Source: Clostridia bacterium (GTDB lineage: Bacteria; Bacillota; Clostridia; TANB77; CAG-508). From it: 64,000 bases of DNA. The DNA is taken from NCBI GenBank assembly GCA_017469445.1, contig JAFUGK010000011.1:1-64000 (forward strand). The letters are read 5' to 3'. Made by a program: the position numbers and the translations under genes. Below the pieces are notes generated by a model. It ran no database searches and had not been told where the DNA came from. It saw nothing but the letters and a program-made list of their open reading frames with translations. This document shows positions 6,926-15,092 of the stretch, piece after piece (positions within the stretch are counted from its first letter, which is position 1; each line of letters starts with the position of its first letter).

Positions 6926-8365
6926 TTAATATTGTCTTCCCCAAACCACCATCTTATCTGCAGGCTTTCCGCAAACCACACACTTATCATCTAAATGTTC
7001 TTGTTCAAAAGGCATACATCTTGATTTTGCTGTTGTTAATTCCTTTATTTTGTTTTCACATGCTTCATCTCCACACCACATTGCCTTAATAAAGCCTTGT
7101 TCTTTATTAATATTAGCCTCAAATTCTTCTAAAGTATGTGCAATTGTTGTTTTTGCTTCTAATCTTTCTTTACATACATTATACATATTTTTCTGAATAT
7201 CTTCTAATAATGTTTCTATTTTTTCTTCTAACTCATCTAGTTTAACAGTTATTTTTTCAGCAGTATCGCGTCTTACTAATATACATTCACCATTTTCAAT
7301 ATCTCTTGGCCCAATTTCTAATCTTACTGGAATTCCTTTTAATTCACTATCATTAAATTTTACACCTGGTGTTACATTTGTTCTAAAATCACCATCTACT
7401 CTGAATTTGTTTTTTAATCTGTTACAAATCTCTGTTGCTTTTTCTTCTACTCCTTCTTTATGCATTGCTATTGGTACAACTAATACTTGTATTGGTGCTA
7501 CTTTTGGTGGTAACTTTAATCCTCTATTATCTCCATGTGCCATTATAATTGCACCTATTAGTCTCGTTGTGCTTCCCCATGAAGTTTGATATGCATATTC
7601 TTCTTTTCCATCTCTATTTTGAAATTTTACTTCAAATGGTTTTGTAAAGTTTTGTCCAAAATAGTGTGAAGTTGCTGATTGAAGAGCTTTTCCATCATAC
7701 ATCATTGTTTCTATTGTATATGTATTTTCTGCTCCTGCAAATTTCTCTTTTTCTGTTTTCTCCCCTTTTATTGTAGGTATTGCAAGAAAATCTTCTAATA
7801 AATCTTGATAAATATTTAGCATTTGCAAAGTTCTTTCCTTTGCTTCATCTGCTGTTTCATGAATTGTATGTCCTTCTTGCCATAAAAATTCTCTTGAGCG
7901 TAAAAATGGTCTTGTTTCTTTTTCCCATCTTAATACATTACACCATTGATTGTACACAAATGGTAAATCTCTCCAAGAGCTTAACCACTTAGAATACATT
8001 GTTGTTATAATTGTTTCTGATGTTGGTCTTATGCAAAGGCGCTCATCTAACTTTTCTTCTCCAACTTCTGTAACCCATGCAACTTCTGGTGCAAATCCTT
8101 CTATATGATCCTTTTCCTTTTGTAATAATCCCTCTGGTATCAATACTGGGAAATAAGCATTTTTCACTCCCGCTTCTTTAAATTTTTTATCCATATAGTT
8201 TTGTATGTTCTCCCAAATTGCATAGCCGTAAGGTCGTATTGCAATACATCCTTTTGTATCTGTATAATCTGCAAGTTCTGCTTTTCTTACAATGTCTGTA
8301 TACCATTGTGCAAAATCTTCATCTATATTCGTTACCTCTTTTACAAAATCTTTTTCATTACTCAT
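6926..8365 (-). CDS. proS: Prolyl-tRNA synthetase, archaeal/eukaryote-like short form
   Basis: Class II synthetase charging tRNA-Pro. 479 residues, matching the form without the bacterial editing insertion. Motif 1 region is near GYAIWENIQNYMD, motif 2 is WEKETRPFLRSREFLWQEGH near residues 147-166, and motif 3-like TRLIGAIIMAHGD is near residue 266. The C-terminal zinc-type domain carries Cys pairs (MWCGDEAC, CVVCGK) and ends in GRQY as in this form. Start ATG at 8365 with AGGAG. Misacylated Ala-tRNA-Pro would need a separate editing factor, not seen here. Confidence 0.96.
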   Translation of the reverse strand: MSNEKDFVKEVTNIDEDFAQWYTDIVRKAELADYTDTKGCIAIRPYGYAIWENIQNYMDKKFKEAGVKNAYFPVLIPEGLLQKEKDHIEGFAPEVAWVTEVGEEKLDERLCIRPTSETIITTMYSKWLSSWRDLPFVYNQWCNVLRWEKETRPFLRSREFLWQEGHTIHETADEAKERTLQMLNIYQDLLEDFLAIPTIKGEKTEKEKFAGAENTYTIETMMYDGKALQSATSHYFGQNFTKPFEVKFQNRDGKEEYAYQTSWGSTTRLIGAIIMAHGDNRGLKLPPKVAPIQVLVVPIAMHKEGVEEKATEICNRLKNKFRVDGDFRTNVTPGVKFNDSELKGIPVRLEIGPRDIENGECILVRRDTAEKITVKLDELEEKIETLLEDIQKNMYNVCKERLEAKTTIAHTLEEFEANINKEQGFIKAMWCGDEACENKIKELTTAKSRCMPFEQEHLDDKCVVCGKPADKMVVWGRQY

Positions 8366-8389
8366 TACTCTCTTCTCCTTTTATTAATG

Positions 8390-8487
8390 TAAGGGGACAC
8401 TTCTTTCCCCTTTGGCATTCCTTTTTTGCTAAGAAATGTCCCCATTCTTATGAACTGGTAATGTCATCTTTCAAAGTTGTCTCCTTA
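8390..8487. repeat. Interspersed repeat family A, copy 2
   Basis: TAAGGGGACACTTCTT ... AAGAAATGTCCCC with the tail TTATGAACTGGTAATGTCAT. It fills the gap between scpB and proS and supplies the last codons of scpB. Confidence 0.75.
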
Positions 8488-9050
8488 TTCTCATTATTTT
8501 CTATTTCTGTTATTTCTAACTGTTCTGGCATTTCTTCTTTTATCTTAGGAAGTTCCGGAAGCTCATCTAATGATTTTAATCCAAAGGTTTTTAAGAATTC
8601 GTTTGTAACCCTATACATCGTTGGTCTTCCAGGCGCATCCATTCTTCCAGCTTCTTCTATCAAATTATAATCTTGTAGTTTATATAAAACCCCATCAGTG
8701 CTAACTCCTCTTATATTATCTATCTCTGCTCTAGTTATTTTAGGATTATATGCAATTATAGATAATGTTTCTAATGCTGCAGAAGACAATGATGGTTTTA
8801 CTCTATTATCAAATATTGGATAAATATAGTCAAAATATTCCTTTTTAGTACACATTTGATAGCAATTGTTTACTTTAATGATCTCTAACCCATGTTTTTT
8901 TTCTTGATACTCTAATCTCATTTGCCCTAGTATTAATTCAACTTCTTTATGTGAAAGTTCAAGTGCAGACATAAGAGTTGTTATTTCCACTTCTTTACCA
9001 GCTGCAAATAATATAGCTTCAATTATTGCTTTTTGCTCAACTATATCCAT
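8448..9050 (-). CDS. scpB: Segregation and condensation protein B
   Basis: Winged-helix partner of ScpA in the SMC condensin complex that compacts and resolves replicated chromosomes. 200 residues with the typical features AIIEAILFAAGKEV, LSSAALETLSIIAYNPKITR and DNIRGVSTDGVLYKLQD. ATG at 9050 with GGAGG at a 5-base spacing is the correct start; the upstream in-frame codons run into a repeat. scpA is not adjacent, unlike the usual scpAB pair. The C-terminal ETTLKDDITSS is encoded by the family A repeat, so the original end may have been replaced. Confidence 0.93.
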   Translation of the reverse strand: MDIVEQKAIIEAILFAAGKEVEITTLMSALELSHKEVELILGQMRLEYQEKKHGLEIIKVNNCYQMCTKKEYFDYIYPIFDNRVKPSLSSAALETLSIIAYNPKITRAEIDNIRGVSTDGVLYKLQDYNLIEEAGRMDAPGRPTMYRVTNEFLKTFGLKSLDELPELPKIKEEMPEQLEITEIENNENKETTLKDDITSS

Positions 9051-9065
9051 ATTTTCCTCCAATTT

Positions 9066-9163
9066 GTCAGGGGACGCATCTTTCCTCTTGGTCATTGCTC
9101 TAAGGATAAGATACATCCCCTCCCCTTATGAATAAATAATGTCATATTTTAAAGTATTCTCAT
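9066..9163. repeat. Interspersed repeat family A, copy 3
   Basis: GGGGACGCATCTTTCC ... GATACATCCCC with the tail TTATGAATAAATAATGTCAT. Upstream of scpB. More divergent than copies 1 and 2. Confidence 0.65.
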
Positions 9164-9230
9164 TGTTATTATTCAATTTAAATTCACTTTATCTTACCAT
9201 TTTTTCACTAAAATGTCAACGAAAAAGCCT

Positions 9231-9259
9231 TTGACACACATATTTTTTTATGCTATACT
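9231..9259 (+). promoter_or_regulatory. Promoter for the two small genes at 9299 and 9459
   Basis: TTGACA (9231-9236), 17 bases, TATACT (9254-9259) with TGC before the -10. Confidence 0.75.
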
Positions 9260-9298
9260 ATATTTAAATTTTAATATTATTCGAAAGGAAGTCTTAAT

Positions 9299-9445
9299 AT
9301 GAAAGGGAAAAGACTTGAAATTATAGATGGCGATGGCTCTAATATTGATATGTCTCCTGTTCATGTTCATATAAATTCCATCAAGCCAAAATCTAACGAG
9401 AAAAAGAAAAAGGTTATTATTCCTAAGGAAAAAAAGAATAAATAG
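9299..9445 (+). CDS. Small basic protein, 48 residues, unknown
   Basis: Begins MKGKRLEIIDGDGSNIDMSP and ends in a Lys-rich tail. GAAAGGAAG precedes the ATG and a consensus promoter lies 40 bases upstream, so it is very likely expressed. Its stop is 13 bases before the next small gene. I recognise no family. The VHVHINSIKP stretch may form one beta strand pair; nothing supports a function. Confidence 0.6.
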   Translation: MKGKRLEIIDGDGSNIDMSPVHVHINSIKPKSNEKKKKVIIPKEKKNK

Positions 9446-9458
9446 GAGATGTTTTATA

Positions 9459-9572
9459 ATGTTGTTGAATAATTTAGAGCATAAGTATCCTCCTGAACTT
9501 GAGGAACTTATGAAGCAAATTGATGAAGAACTTGAAAAAGAAAAAAAAGAAAAAAAGATTAAAAAACAATAA
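9459..9572 (+). CDS. Small charged protein, 37 residues, unknown
   Basis: Begins MLLNNLEHKYPPELEELMKQ, then a Glu/Lys-rich helix. TAGGAGATG is upstream, overlapping the preceding stop codon region, so the pair is probably one transcript. Ends in a bidirectional terminator. No family recognised. Confidence 0.55.
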   Translation: MLLNNLEHKYPPELEELMKQIDEELEKEKKEKKIKKQ

Positions 9573-9594
9573 ATTGTTTTTTAATCTTTTTTAT
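9556..9594. terminator. Bidirectional terminator
   Basis: 15-bp stem AGATTAAAAAACAAT/ATTGTTTTTTAATCT with a 2-base loop and T-run, between convergent genes. Confidence 0.8.
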
Positions 9595-9602
9595 AATTTT
9601 CA

Positions 9603-10271
9603 TTAATCTTCTTTTGCAAGGAATTTCCATAAATATGCTGCTATTGCTGCTCCTATTAATGGTGCTACTATAAATAGCCATACTTGTGATAGTGCTTCTC
9701 CTCCAACAAATACTGCTGGTGCTAAACTTCTAGCCGGGTTCACTGATGTTCCTGTTAATGGTATTACAACAATATGAATTAATGTTAGTACTAAACCTAT
9801 AACAAGACCTGCAACTCCTTCATATTTTTCATCATGTGTAACTCCAAGAATAGCTAGTACAAAAATGCATGTTGCTATTATTTCTACTAATAATGCTCCT
9901 CCAAGTCCTAATCCCACTGCAGATAATTCTCCAAATCCATTTGCTCCAAGGCCTGTTCCTACTAAATCTGTTGAGTTTATTATTAATTGTAAAACTCCTG
10001 CTCCTGCAAATGCTCCTAAAACTTGTGCTACTACATACCAGCAAAAATCTTTAACTGTCATTTTTTTGCTAATCAACATTGCTAGTGAAACAGCTGGGTT
10101 TACATGGCATCCAGAAATTCTTCCTATAGAATATGCCATAGCCACAATTGCTAATCCAAATGCAAATGCTATTCCTAATGTCCCAAGTGTTCCACCTGCT
10201 ATTGCAGCACTTCCACAGCCTAAAAGTACTAGTACGAATGTACCAATAAATTCGCAAACATACTTCTTCAT
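9603..10271 (-). CDS. Aquaporin Z-like MIP channel
   Basis: Six-helix membrane channel, 222 residues. Both NPA boxes are present: GCHVNPAVSL near residue 64 and GTSVNPARSL near residue 181. The helix 5 segment LIHIVVIPLTGTS carries the His typical of the water-selective AqpZ filter, where glycerol facilitators have Gly; water rather than glycerol transport is therefore the better guess. ATG at 10271 follows GGGAGG by 5 bases and is preferred over an in-frame ATG six codons upstream. Confidence 0.88.
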   Translation of the reverse strand: MKKYVCEFIGTFVLVLLGCGSAAIAGGTLGTLGIAFAFGLAIVAMAYSIGRISGCHVNPAVSLAMLISKKMTVKDFCWYVVAQVLGAFAGAGVLQLIINSTDLVGTGLGANGFGELSAVGLGLGGALLVEIIATCIFVLAILGVTHDEKYEGVAGLVIGLVLTLIHIVVIPLTGTSVNPARSLAPAVFVGGEALSQVWLFIVAPLIGAAIAAYLWKFLAKED

Positions 10272-10383
10272 AAAAACCTCCCTTTGCACAGTTAAAACTA
10301 TGCTATTAAATTATATTGATTATATAATTACAAAATGCAAAAGTCAAATATATTGGGTTTAGCAAAAATATTTAGTATAAATA

Positions 10384-10412
10384 TTGACAAATGCGTAAAA
10401 AATAGTTATAAT
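10384..10412 (+). promoter_or_regulatory. tRNA-Met promoter
   Basis: TTGACA (10384-10389), 17 bases, TATAAT (10407-10412): a perfect consensus 18 bases upstream of the tRNA. Confidence 0.9.
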
Positions 10413-10430
10413 TAAAAAGTATTTAGAAAT

Positions 10431-10507
10431 GGCGAGATAGCTCAGTTGGCTAGAGCATTCGGTTCATACCCGACAGGTCGGTGGTTCGAATCCACTTCTC
10501 GCTACCA
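10431..10507 (+). tRNA. tRNA-Met (anticodon CAT)
   Basis: Cloverleaf with acceptor GGCGAGA/TCTCGCT, D arm GCTC/GAGC, anticodon loop TTCATAC, T arm GGTGG-TTCGAAT-CCACT, and encoded CCA. There is a T-C mismatch at the top of the anticodon stem and a G-T closing pair in the acceptor. A strong promoter and terminator make it a single-gene unit. Elongator Met is the likely identity; a CAT tRNA modified to read ATA (Ile2) cannot be ruled out. Confidence 0.93.
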
Positions 10508-10515
10508 AAAATAAC

Positions 10516-10555
10516 AAAACTCGCAGAAAGTATTTATGCGAGTTTTTGCGTTTTA
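10516..10555 (+). terminator. tRNA-Met terminator
   Basis: AAAACTCGCA/TGCGAGTTTT stem followed by a T-rich stretch. Confidence 0.85.
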
Positions 10556-10574
10556 TCTTAGTATATGCTATAAT
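10546..10574 (+). promoter_or_regulatory. Possible promoter for the 102-residue gene
   Basis: TTGCGT (weak -35), 17 bases, TATAAT at 10569-10574, partly inside the tRNA terminator. Confidence 0.45.
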
Positions 10575-10644
10575 ATATATATATATCAATTTTATATCAA
10601 TTTTATAAATCTTTTTTAATCTGTTGAGAGAAAGGAGCATTATA

Positions 10645-10953
10645 ATGGAAACTTTAAAGAATTATCTCACAGGTGCATCGCACTATTTAACCCCGGACAG
10701 CTCTATTGGTGGTGCTGAGCGTCAACGGAAAGATTTCTTAGACAAATGCCAAAGGCTTGGAGTTGAAAAAAGCTTTCCCGACTTAGTAGCAAAAGATTCT
10801 GAATGGCGCGAGCTGGCCAAGTCCAAGAAGGTTTATTTCTTCGAGGATTTTGTGAAAGATCCTTTAGGCAGAGAAGTTAAGCCTGAGATTAGGCTCTTAT
10901 GCACCGAAATGGGGACTGTCCCTGTGATTAAGTTGGTGCATGAAAAAGATTAA
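10645..10953 (+). CDS. Unknown 102-residue protein of foreign composition
   Basis: Starts METLKNYLTGASHYLTPD and ends VIKLVHEKD; AAAGGAG lies 8 bases before the ATG at 10645. Soluble, with no membrane segment or clear motif. GC content is about 45 percent over 10801-10860, and codons such as GCC, CTG and AAG are common, unlike its neighbours, so recent transfer is likely. It contains the only in-frame CGG in the window (10726-10728, in ERQRKDF) that is not at a frameshift site. I do not recognise the family. Confidence 0.65.
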   Translation: METLKNYLTGASHYLTPDSSIGGAERQRKDFLDKCQRLGVEKSFPDLVAKDSEWRELAKSKKVYFFEDFVKDPLGREVKPEIRLLCTEMGTVPVIKLVHEKD

Positions 10954-10954
10954 A

Positions 10955-11002
10955 CAAAAAGCAGATGGTTTACTAATTTAGTATAACCATCTGTCTTTTT
11001 CC
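10955..11002. terminator. Bidirectional terminator
   Basis: CAGATGGTT/AACCATCTG stem with an inner TACTAA/TTAGTA pairing, T-runs on both sides, between convergent genes. Confidence 0.8.
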
Positions 11003-11016
11003 ATTTTATTCTCTAA

Positions 11017-11775
11017 CTAAACACAAGTATATCCACCATCTATTGGTAATATTACTCCTGTTACATAGCTTGCCTCATCTGATGCTAAGAATATTGCTCC
11101 TGCATTTAATTCTCCTTCTTTTCCATATCTACCCATTGGTACTGTTTGTTTCATATATGCTTTAAAATCATCTGTATTTAATACTGCTGTTGTAAGCTCT
11201 GTTTCAAAATATCCTGGACATATTGCATTACATGTAATGTTGTATTTTGCAAGTTCTGCTGCAACTGCTCTTGTAAAATTAACTACTCCACCTTTTGATG
11301 AATGGTAAGCAATTGTTCCCATTGCAGTATTTCCAACTAATCCATACATTGATGCAATATTTATTATTCTTCCATAATTATTTTTCTTCATAATATTTGC
11401 AAAAGCTCTAGTCATTTTAAATACACTGGTTTGATCTGTTGCAATGGTAAAATCCCATTCCTCATCTGTCATTTCTAATACACCTGCATCTTTACTTGAA
11501 CCAGCACAATTAACTAAAATATCTACTTTCCCAAATTTTTCTTCTGCTAATTTTGCAGCATTCTCAATATCTTCTGTGCTTGTAACATCGCATTTTACTG
11601 CTAATACTTCTATTCCTTTTTGTTCTAATTCTATTTTTAGTTCTTCTAATCTTTCTATTCTCCTTGCAAGAATCACTAAATTTGCTCCTTGCTCTGCAAA
11701 TGCTCTTGCCATTTGTTTTCCAAGCCCACTTGATGCACCTGTTACTACTGCTACTCTTCCATTTAAATTAAACAT
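11017..11775 (-). CDS. SDR-family NAD(P)-dependent oxidoreductase
   Basis: Classical short-chain dehydrogenase, 252 residues. The Rossmann motif TGASSGLG is at residues 13-20, NCAG is near residue 89, and the catalytic set is Ser in NIASMYG, with Tyr and Lys in YHSSKGG. The end ILPIDGGYTCV is typical. The subfamily resembles gluconate 5-dehydrogenase or FabG-like reductases; substrate specificity cannot be read from sequence. It lies upstream of trxA on the reverse strand with a 43-base gap in transcription order trxB-trxA-SDR, so it may be co-transcribed with the thioredoxin pair. Confidence 0.88.
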   Translation of the reverse strand: MFNLNGRVAVVTGASSGLGKQMARAFAEQGANLVILARRIERLEELKIELEQKGIEVLAVKCDVTSTEDIENAAKLAEEKFGKVDILVNCAGSSKDAGVLEMTDEEWDFTIATDQTSVFKMTRAFANIMKKNNYGRIINIASMYGLVGNTAMGTIAYHSSKGGVVNFTRAVAAELAKYNITCNAICPGYFETELTTAVLNTDDFKAYMKQTVPMGRYGKEGELNAGAIFLASDEASYVTGVILPIDGGYTCV

Positions 11776-11818
11776 TTTACTCCTCCTACTTATTAACTAA
11801 TAATGTCATTATTCGAAT

Positions 11819-12133
11819 TTACTCCCCTGTTAGTATTTTCTTTAGTTCTTCCTTTGTTCTAAATCCTACTAATGTATCTATTAATTCGTTGTTTTTAAAT
11901 ATTAATACTGTTGGTATAGACATTATACCATATTTTTCTGCTATTTCACCTGATTCGTCTACATTTAATTTATAGAATTCGCAATCTGGCACTTCTTCAG
12001 ATAATTCTTCTATAACTGGTGCTAACATTTTGCATGGGCCACACCAGTCTGCATAGCAATCTACTAATACCTTTTTCTCTGAATTCTTAATTTTTTCTTC
12101 AAATTCATTTTCACTAATTTTTATAACACTCAT
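11819..12133 (-). CDS. trxA: Thioredoxin
   Basis: Cytoplasmic dithiol protein, 104 residues. The active site ADWCGPCKM is at about residues 28-36, cis-Pro is in MSIPTVLIF. It begins two bases after the trxB stop, with GAGGAGG inside the trxB end, so the two are one operon and the reductase is its direct partner. Confidence 0.95.
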   Translation of the reverse strand: MSVIKISENEFEEKIKNSEKKVLVDCYADWCGPCKMLAPVIEELSEEVPDCEFYKLNVDESGEIAEKYGIMSIPTVLIFKNNELIDTLVGFRTKEELKKILTGE

Positions 12134-12135
12134 TT

Positions 12136-13026
12136 TTATTCCTCCTCTTTTATTGCCGTGTCGGCTGCAATAGCTCCATCACTCATCGCTGTAACTAATT
12201 GCCTTAATGTTTTTACCCTTGCATCACCTGCAACATATATTCCTTGTTGATTTGTATGAACTCCATCTTCTGATTCAATATAACCATATCTATCTATATT
12301 AATTAAATTCTTAAATATTTCATTCCTTGGTTCTTGACCTATTGCTATAAATAGCGCATTTGTTTCTATAGTTCTTATTTTTCCTTCTTTATCCTGAACT
12401 TCTAGACTTTCAATCTTGCTATCTCCATTTATTTTTATTACATTTGAATTCAAAACAAATTCTACGTTTTCTTTAGTTTTTAATTCATCTACATATTTTG
12501 CTTCTCCTCTAAATTCGTCTCTTCGATGAATTAAATACACTTTTTCCGCAATATTAGCTAAATATATTGCATCCTCTAGTGCTGTGTTTCCACCCCCAGC
12601 TACTGCAACGGTTTTCCCTTTATAAAAATTTCCATCACAAGTAGCACAATATGATACTCCTCTGCCAATATATTTATGCTCATTTTCTAATCCTAATTTT
12701 CTATTTTCCGCACCTGTTGCAAGAATAATTGCTTTTGCATTATATTTATTCTTTTGCGTAACAACAGTTTTATCTTCTTCTATTCCAATAACCTCTTCCG
12801 TTCTATATTCTACCCCTAATTCTTTAACTTGATTGTACAAGTTAGTTGCAAGTTCGAATCCTGAAACGCCTTTCATGCCAGGATAATTGTCTATTTTATG
12901 CGCATTTATTATTTGTCCTCCATATGTTTTTGCTTCTAATACTAATACTTTTTTATTTGCTCTTAGAGCATACAATGCTGCTGTTAATCCTGCTGGGCCT
13001 GCACCAACTATTATGATATCATACAT
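12136..13026 (-). CDS. trxB: Thioredoxin reductase
   Basis: Low-molecular-weight FAD/NADPH enzyme, 296 residues. The FAD motif GAGPAGLTAALYA is at residues 7-19, the redox pair CATCDG at about 132-137, the NADPH motif GGGNTALEDA near 151, and the C-terminal FAD motif GIYVAGDAR near 258. First gene of the trxB-trxA operon. Start ATG at 13026 with AGGAAG upstream. Confidence 0.96.
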   Translation of the reverse strand: MYDIIIVGAGPAGLTAALYALRANKKVLVLEAKTYGGQIINAHKIDNYPGMKGVSGFELATNLYNQVKELGVEYRTEEVIGIEEDKTVVTQKNKYNAKAIILATGAENRKLGLENEHKYIGRGVSYCATCDGNFYKGKTVAVAGGGNTALEDAIYLANIAEKVYLIHRRDEFRGEAKYVDELKTKENVEFVLNSNVIKINGDSKIESLEVQDKEGKIRTIETNALFIAIGQEPRNEIFKNLINIDRYGYIESEDGVHTNQQGIYVAGDARVKTLRQLVTAMSDGAIAADTAIKEEE

Positions 13027-13153
13027 ATTTCATCTTCCTTTCTATTTTTTGCAGTAAATTTGTAAATATTCATATACTATTTTCCCTTTCTAGATAACTA
13101 AATTTTATACAACACCATCTATAAAGTCAATACAATTTAAAAAATTTCTCACA

Positions 13154-13183
13154 ACTAAAAAAACGTACTTACAAAAAGTACGC
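13154..13183 (-). terminator. Hairpin terminator
   Basis: On the minus strand CGTACTT/AAGTACG is followed by TTTTTTTAGT. It follows a second hairpin at 13198-13225; both serve the gene at 13236. Confidence 0.6.
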
Positions 13184-13197
13184 CTTTAAATTTAAAA

Positions 13198-13225
13198 ATC
13201 AGATATTAACTAAATAATATCTGAT
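13198..13225 (-). terminator. Terminator of the small gene at 13236
   Basis: ATCAGATATTA/TAATATCTGAT stem, followed on the minus strand by TTTTTAAATTT. Confidence 0.7.
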
Positions 13226-13235
13226 GTTTTGTATT

Positions 13236-13487
13236 TCATTTTATTTCTTCTTCTCTATCTTTTGATTCTTTTTCTATTTTCTTTGTTTTTGTTGAAGAAC
13301 TACTTGTTTTTACTTTCTTAACTCTTAAAGATGCTCCAAATTCTTCTTGTTCTCTACGTATTTCTTCTTCAACTTTTTCAATTTCTTTTACTTGCTTTTC
13401 CAATTCTTTGTCTTCAGAGCTATAATCTTTACCTAAAGTCTTTACTGCAAGTAAAACATTTCTAAATAAACCTTCTCTTTTTTCCAT
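13236..13487 (-). CDS. Small coiled-coil protein, 83 residues, unknown
   Basis: Starts MEKREGLFRNVLLAVKTLGK, then a Glu/Lys-rich predicted coiled coil and a low-complexity Ser/Thr/Lys tail. I use the ATG at 13487 because TAGGTAG is at a usable distance; an ATG two codons earlier abuts it. It lies directly downstream of rpoD (dnaG-rpoD-this gene). The charged composition echoes the N-terminal extension of the sigma factor. No function is inferred. Confidence 0.6.
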   Translation of the reverse strand: MEKREGLFRNVLLAVKTLGKDYSSEDKELEKQVKEIEKVEEEIRREQEEFGASLRVKKVKTSSSSTKTKKIEKESKDREEEIK

Positions 13488-13591
13488 ATGCATCTACCTA
13501 AGTTTTTAAGTAGTTCTCACCTCTCTTTTCATTAAATTATACAAATCTATTATATATTTTAGCACAATTTAATGAAAATTGCAAGTTTTAT

Positions 13592-15049
13592 TTAATTCAT
13601 ATAATCTCTTAACCTTTTACTTCTGCTTGGATGTCTTAATTTTCTTAATGCTTTTGCTTCGATTTGTCTTATTCTTTCTCTTGTTACCATAAACTCTTTT
13701 CCTACTTCTTCAAGTGTTCTAGCTTTTCCATCTTCAAGTCCAAATCTTAATTTTAGCACCTTTGCTTCTCTTGGTGTTAAAGTATTCATTACTTCTTCTA
13801 ATTGTTCTTTTAATAATGTATATGCCGCAGAATCATGTGGAGCTGGAGAATCATCATCTGGTATAAAATCACCTAAATGGCTATCATCTTCTTCCCCTAT
13901 TGGTGTTTCTAATGACACTGGATCTTGAGCAATTTTTTGAATTTCCATTACTTTCTCAAGTGGCATTTCTAATTCTTTGGCAATTTCTTCTGGGGTTGGC
14001 TCTCTTCCTAATTGTTGCAATAAGTGTCTTGATGTTCTTATTAATTTATTAATTGTTTCTACCATATGAACTGGTATTCTTATTGTTCTTGCCTGGTCTG
14101 CGATTGCTCTAGTAATTGCTTGTCTAATCCACCATGTTGCATAAGTACTAAATTTAAATCCTTTTTTATAGTCGAATTTTTCTACTGCCTTTATCAATCC
14201 CATGTTTCCTTCTTGGATTAAATCTAAAAATAGCATTCCTCTTCCAACATATTTTTTGGCAATACTTACAACCAATCTCAAGTTAGACTCTGCTAATTTT
14301 TGTTTTGCTTCTTCATCATTATCTAATATTCTTTTTGATAATTCTAATTCTTCTTCATATGTTAATAATGGAATTTTTCCAATTTCCCTTAAATATACTC
14401 TTACAGGGTCATCTGCATTTGGCCCATCATAAACTAAAATACTTGGATCATCTAATTTTATGTCTTCTACTTCTTCTAAATCTTCTAATTCAGGTTCTTC
14501 CACATCGTCTTTTAGTACATCTACACCTAATTCTTCAAATGCATCAAAAACCTGGTCTATCTGTTCCGGATTGGCATCTACTAATTCATTAGCTAACTCC
14601 CCATATGTTATTTGTCCCTTTTCTTTAGCCTTTTTTACTATTTCTTCAATCCCATCTCTTTTTTCTGTTTCTTCGTGTAATTCTTTTTTTATTTCTTTTT
14701 CTTCCTTAATGTCTTCTTTAATTTCATTTTCTATTTCCTTAATTTTTTCTGCCCTACTAGTAGATTTTTTTCCTTTTTTAGGAGATTCTTCTAAATCTTT
14801 TTTTGGTTCTGTAGCCTTTTTTCCCTTTACTTTTTTAGTCTCTTCTTTAATTTCTTCTACCTTTGGAGAATCTTCTTTCTTTTTAGATGTTTTTTTAGTT
14901 TCTTCTAAATCTTTAGTTTTTTTAGTTTTTACTGTTTTTTTCTTTTCTTCTACTATTTCTGCTGCTTTAGTTTCTTTCTTTTTTTCTTCTTTTATATCAG
15001 TCTTTTTTGTTGTTTTTTTGGTCTCTTTTTTTGGTTCTTTCTTTTCCAT
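13592..15049 (-). CDS. rpoD: Primary RNA polymerase sigma factor with Lys/Glu-rich N-terminal extension
   Basis: Housekeeping sigma-70, 485 residues. Region 1.2 begins near [11 protein letters not shown] (about residue 215); region 2 includes [19 protein letters not shown] and [20 protein letters not shown]; region 4 ends [20 protein letters not shown] and RLRDYMN. Residues 1 to about 125 are a low-complexity Lys/Glu/Thr stretch, longer than usual for this family, followed by a 1.1-like segment ([20 protein letters not shown]). It follows dnaG by 43 bases, the conserved macromolecular-synthesis operon order. Start ATG at 15049 with GGAGG. Confidence 0.96.
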   Translation of the reverse strand: MEKKEPKKETKKTTKKTDIKEEKKKETKAAEIVEEKKKTVKTKKTKDLEETKKTSKKKEDSPKVEEIKEETKKVKGKKATEPKKDLEESPKKGKKSTSRAEKIKEIENEIKEDIKEEKEIKKELHEETEKRDGIEEIVKKAKEKGQITYGELANELVDANPEQIDQVFDAFEELGVDVLKDDVEEPELEDLEEVEDIKLDDPSILVYDGPNADDPVRVYLREIGKIPLLTYEEELELSKRILDNDEEAKQKLAESNLRLVVSIAKKYVGRGMLFLDLIQEGNMGLIKAVEKFDYKKGFKFSTYATWWIRQAITRAIADQARTIRIPVHMVETINKLIRTSRHLLQQLGREPTPEEIAKELEMPLEKVMEIQKIAQDPVSLETPIGEEDDSHLGDFIPDDDSPAPHDSAAYTLLKEQLEEVMNTLTPREAKVLKLRFGLEDGKARTLEEVGKEFMVTRERIRQIEAKALRKLRHPSRSKRLRDYMN

Positions 15050-15092
15050 TATTTCCTCCTATTTTGAGTTTTATTTTCAAATGGCTTACAAA

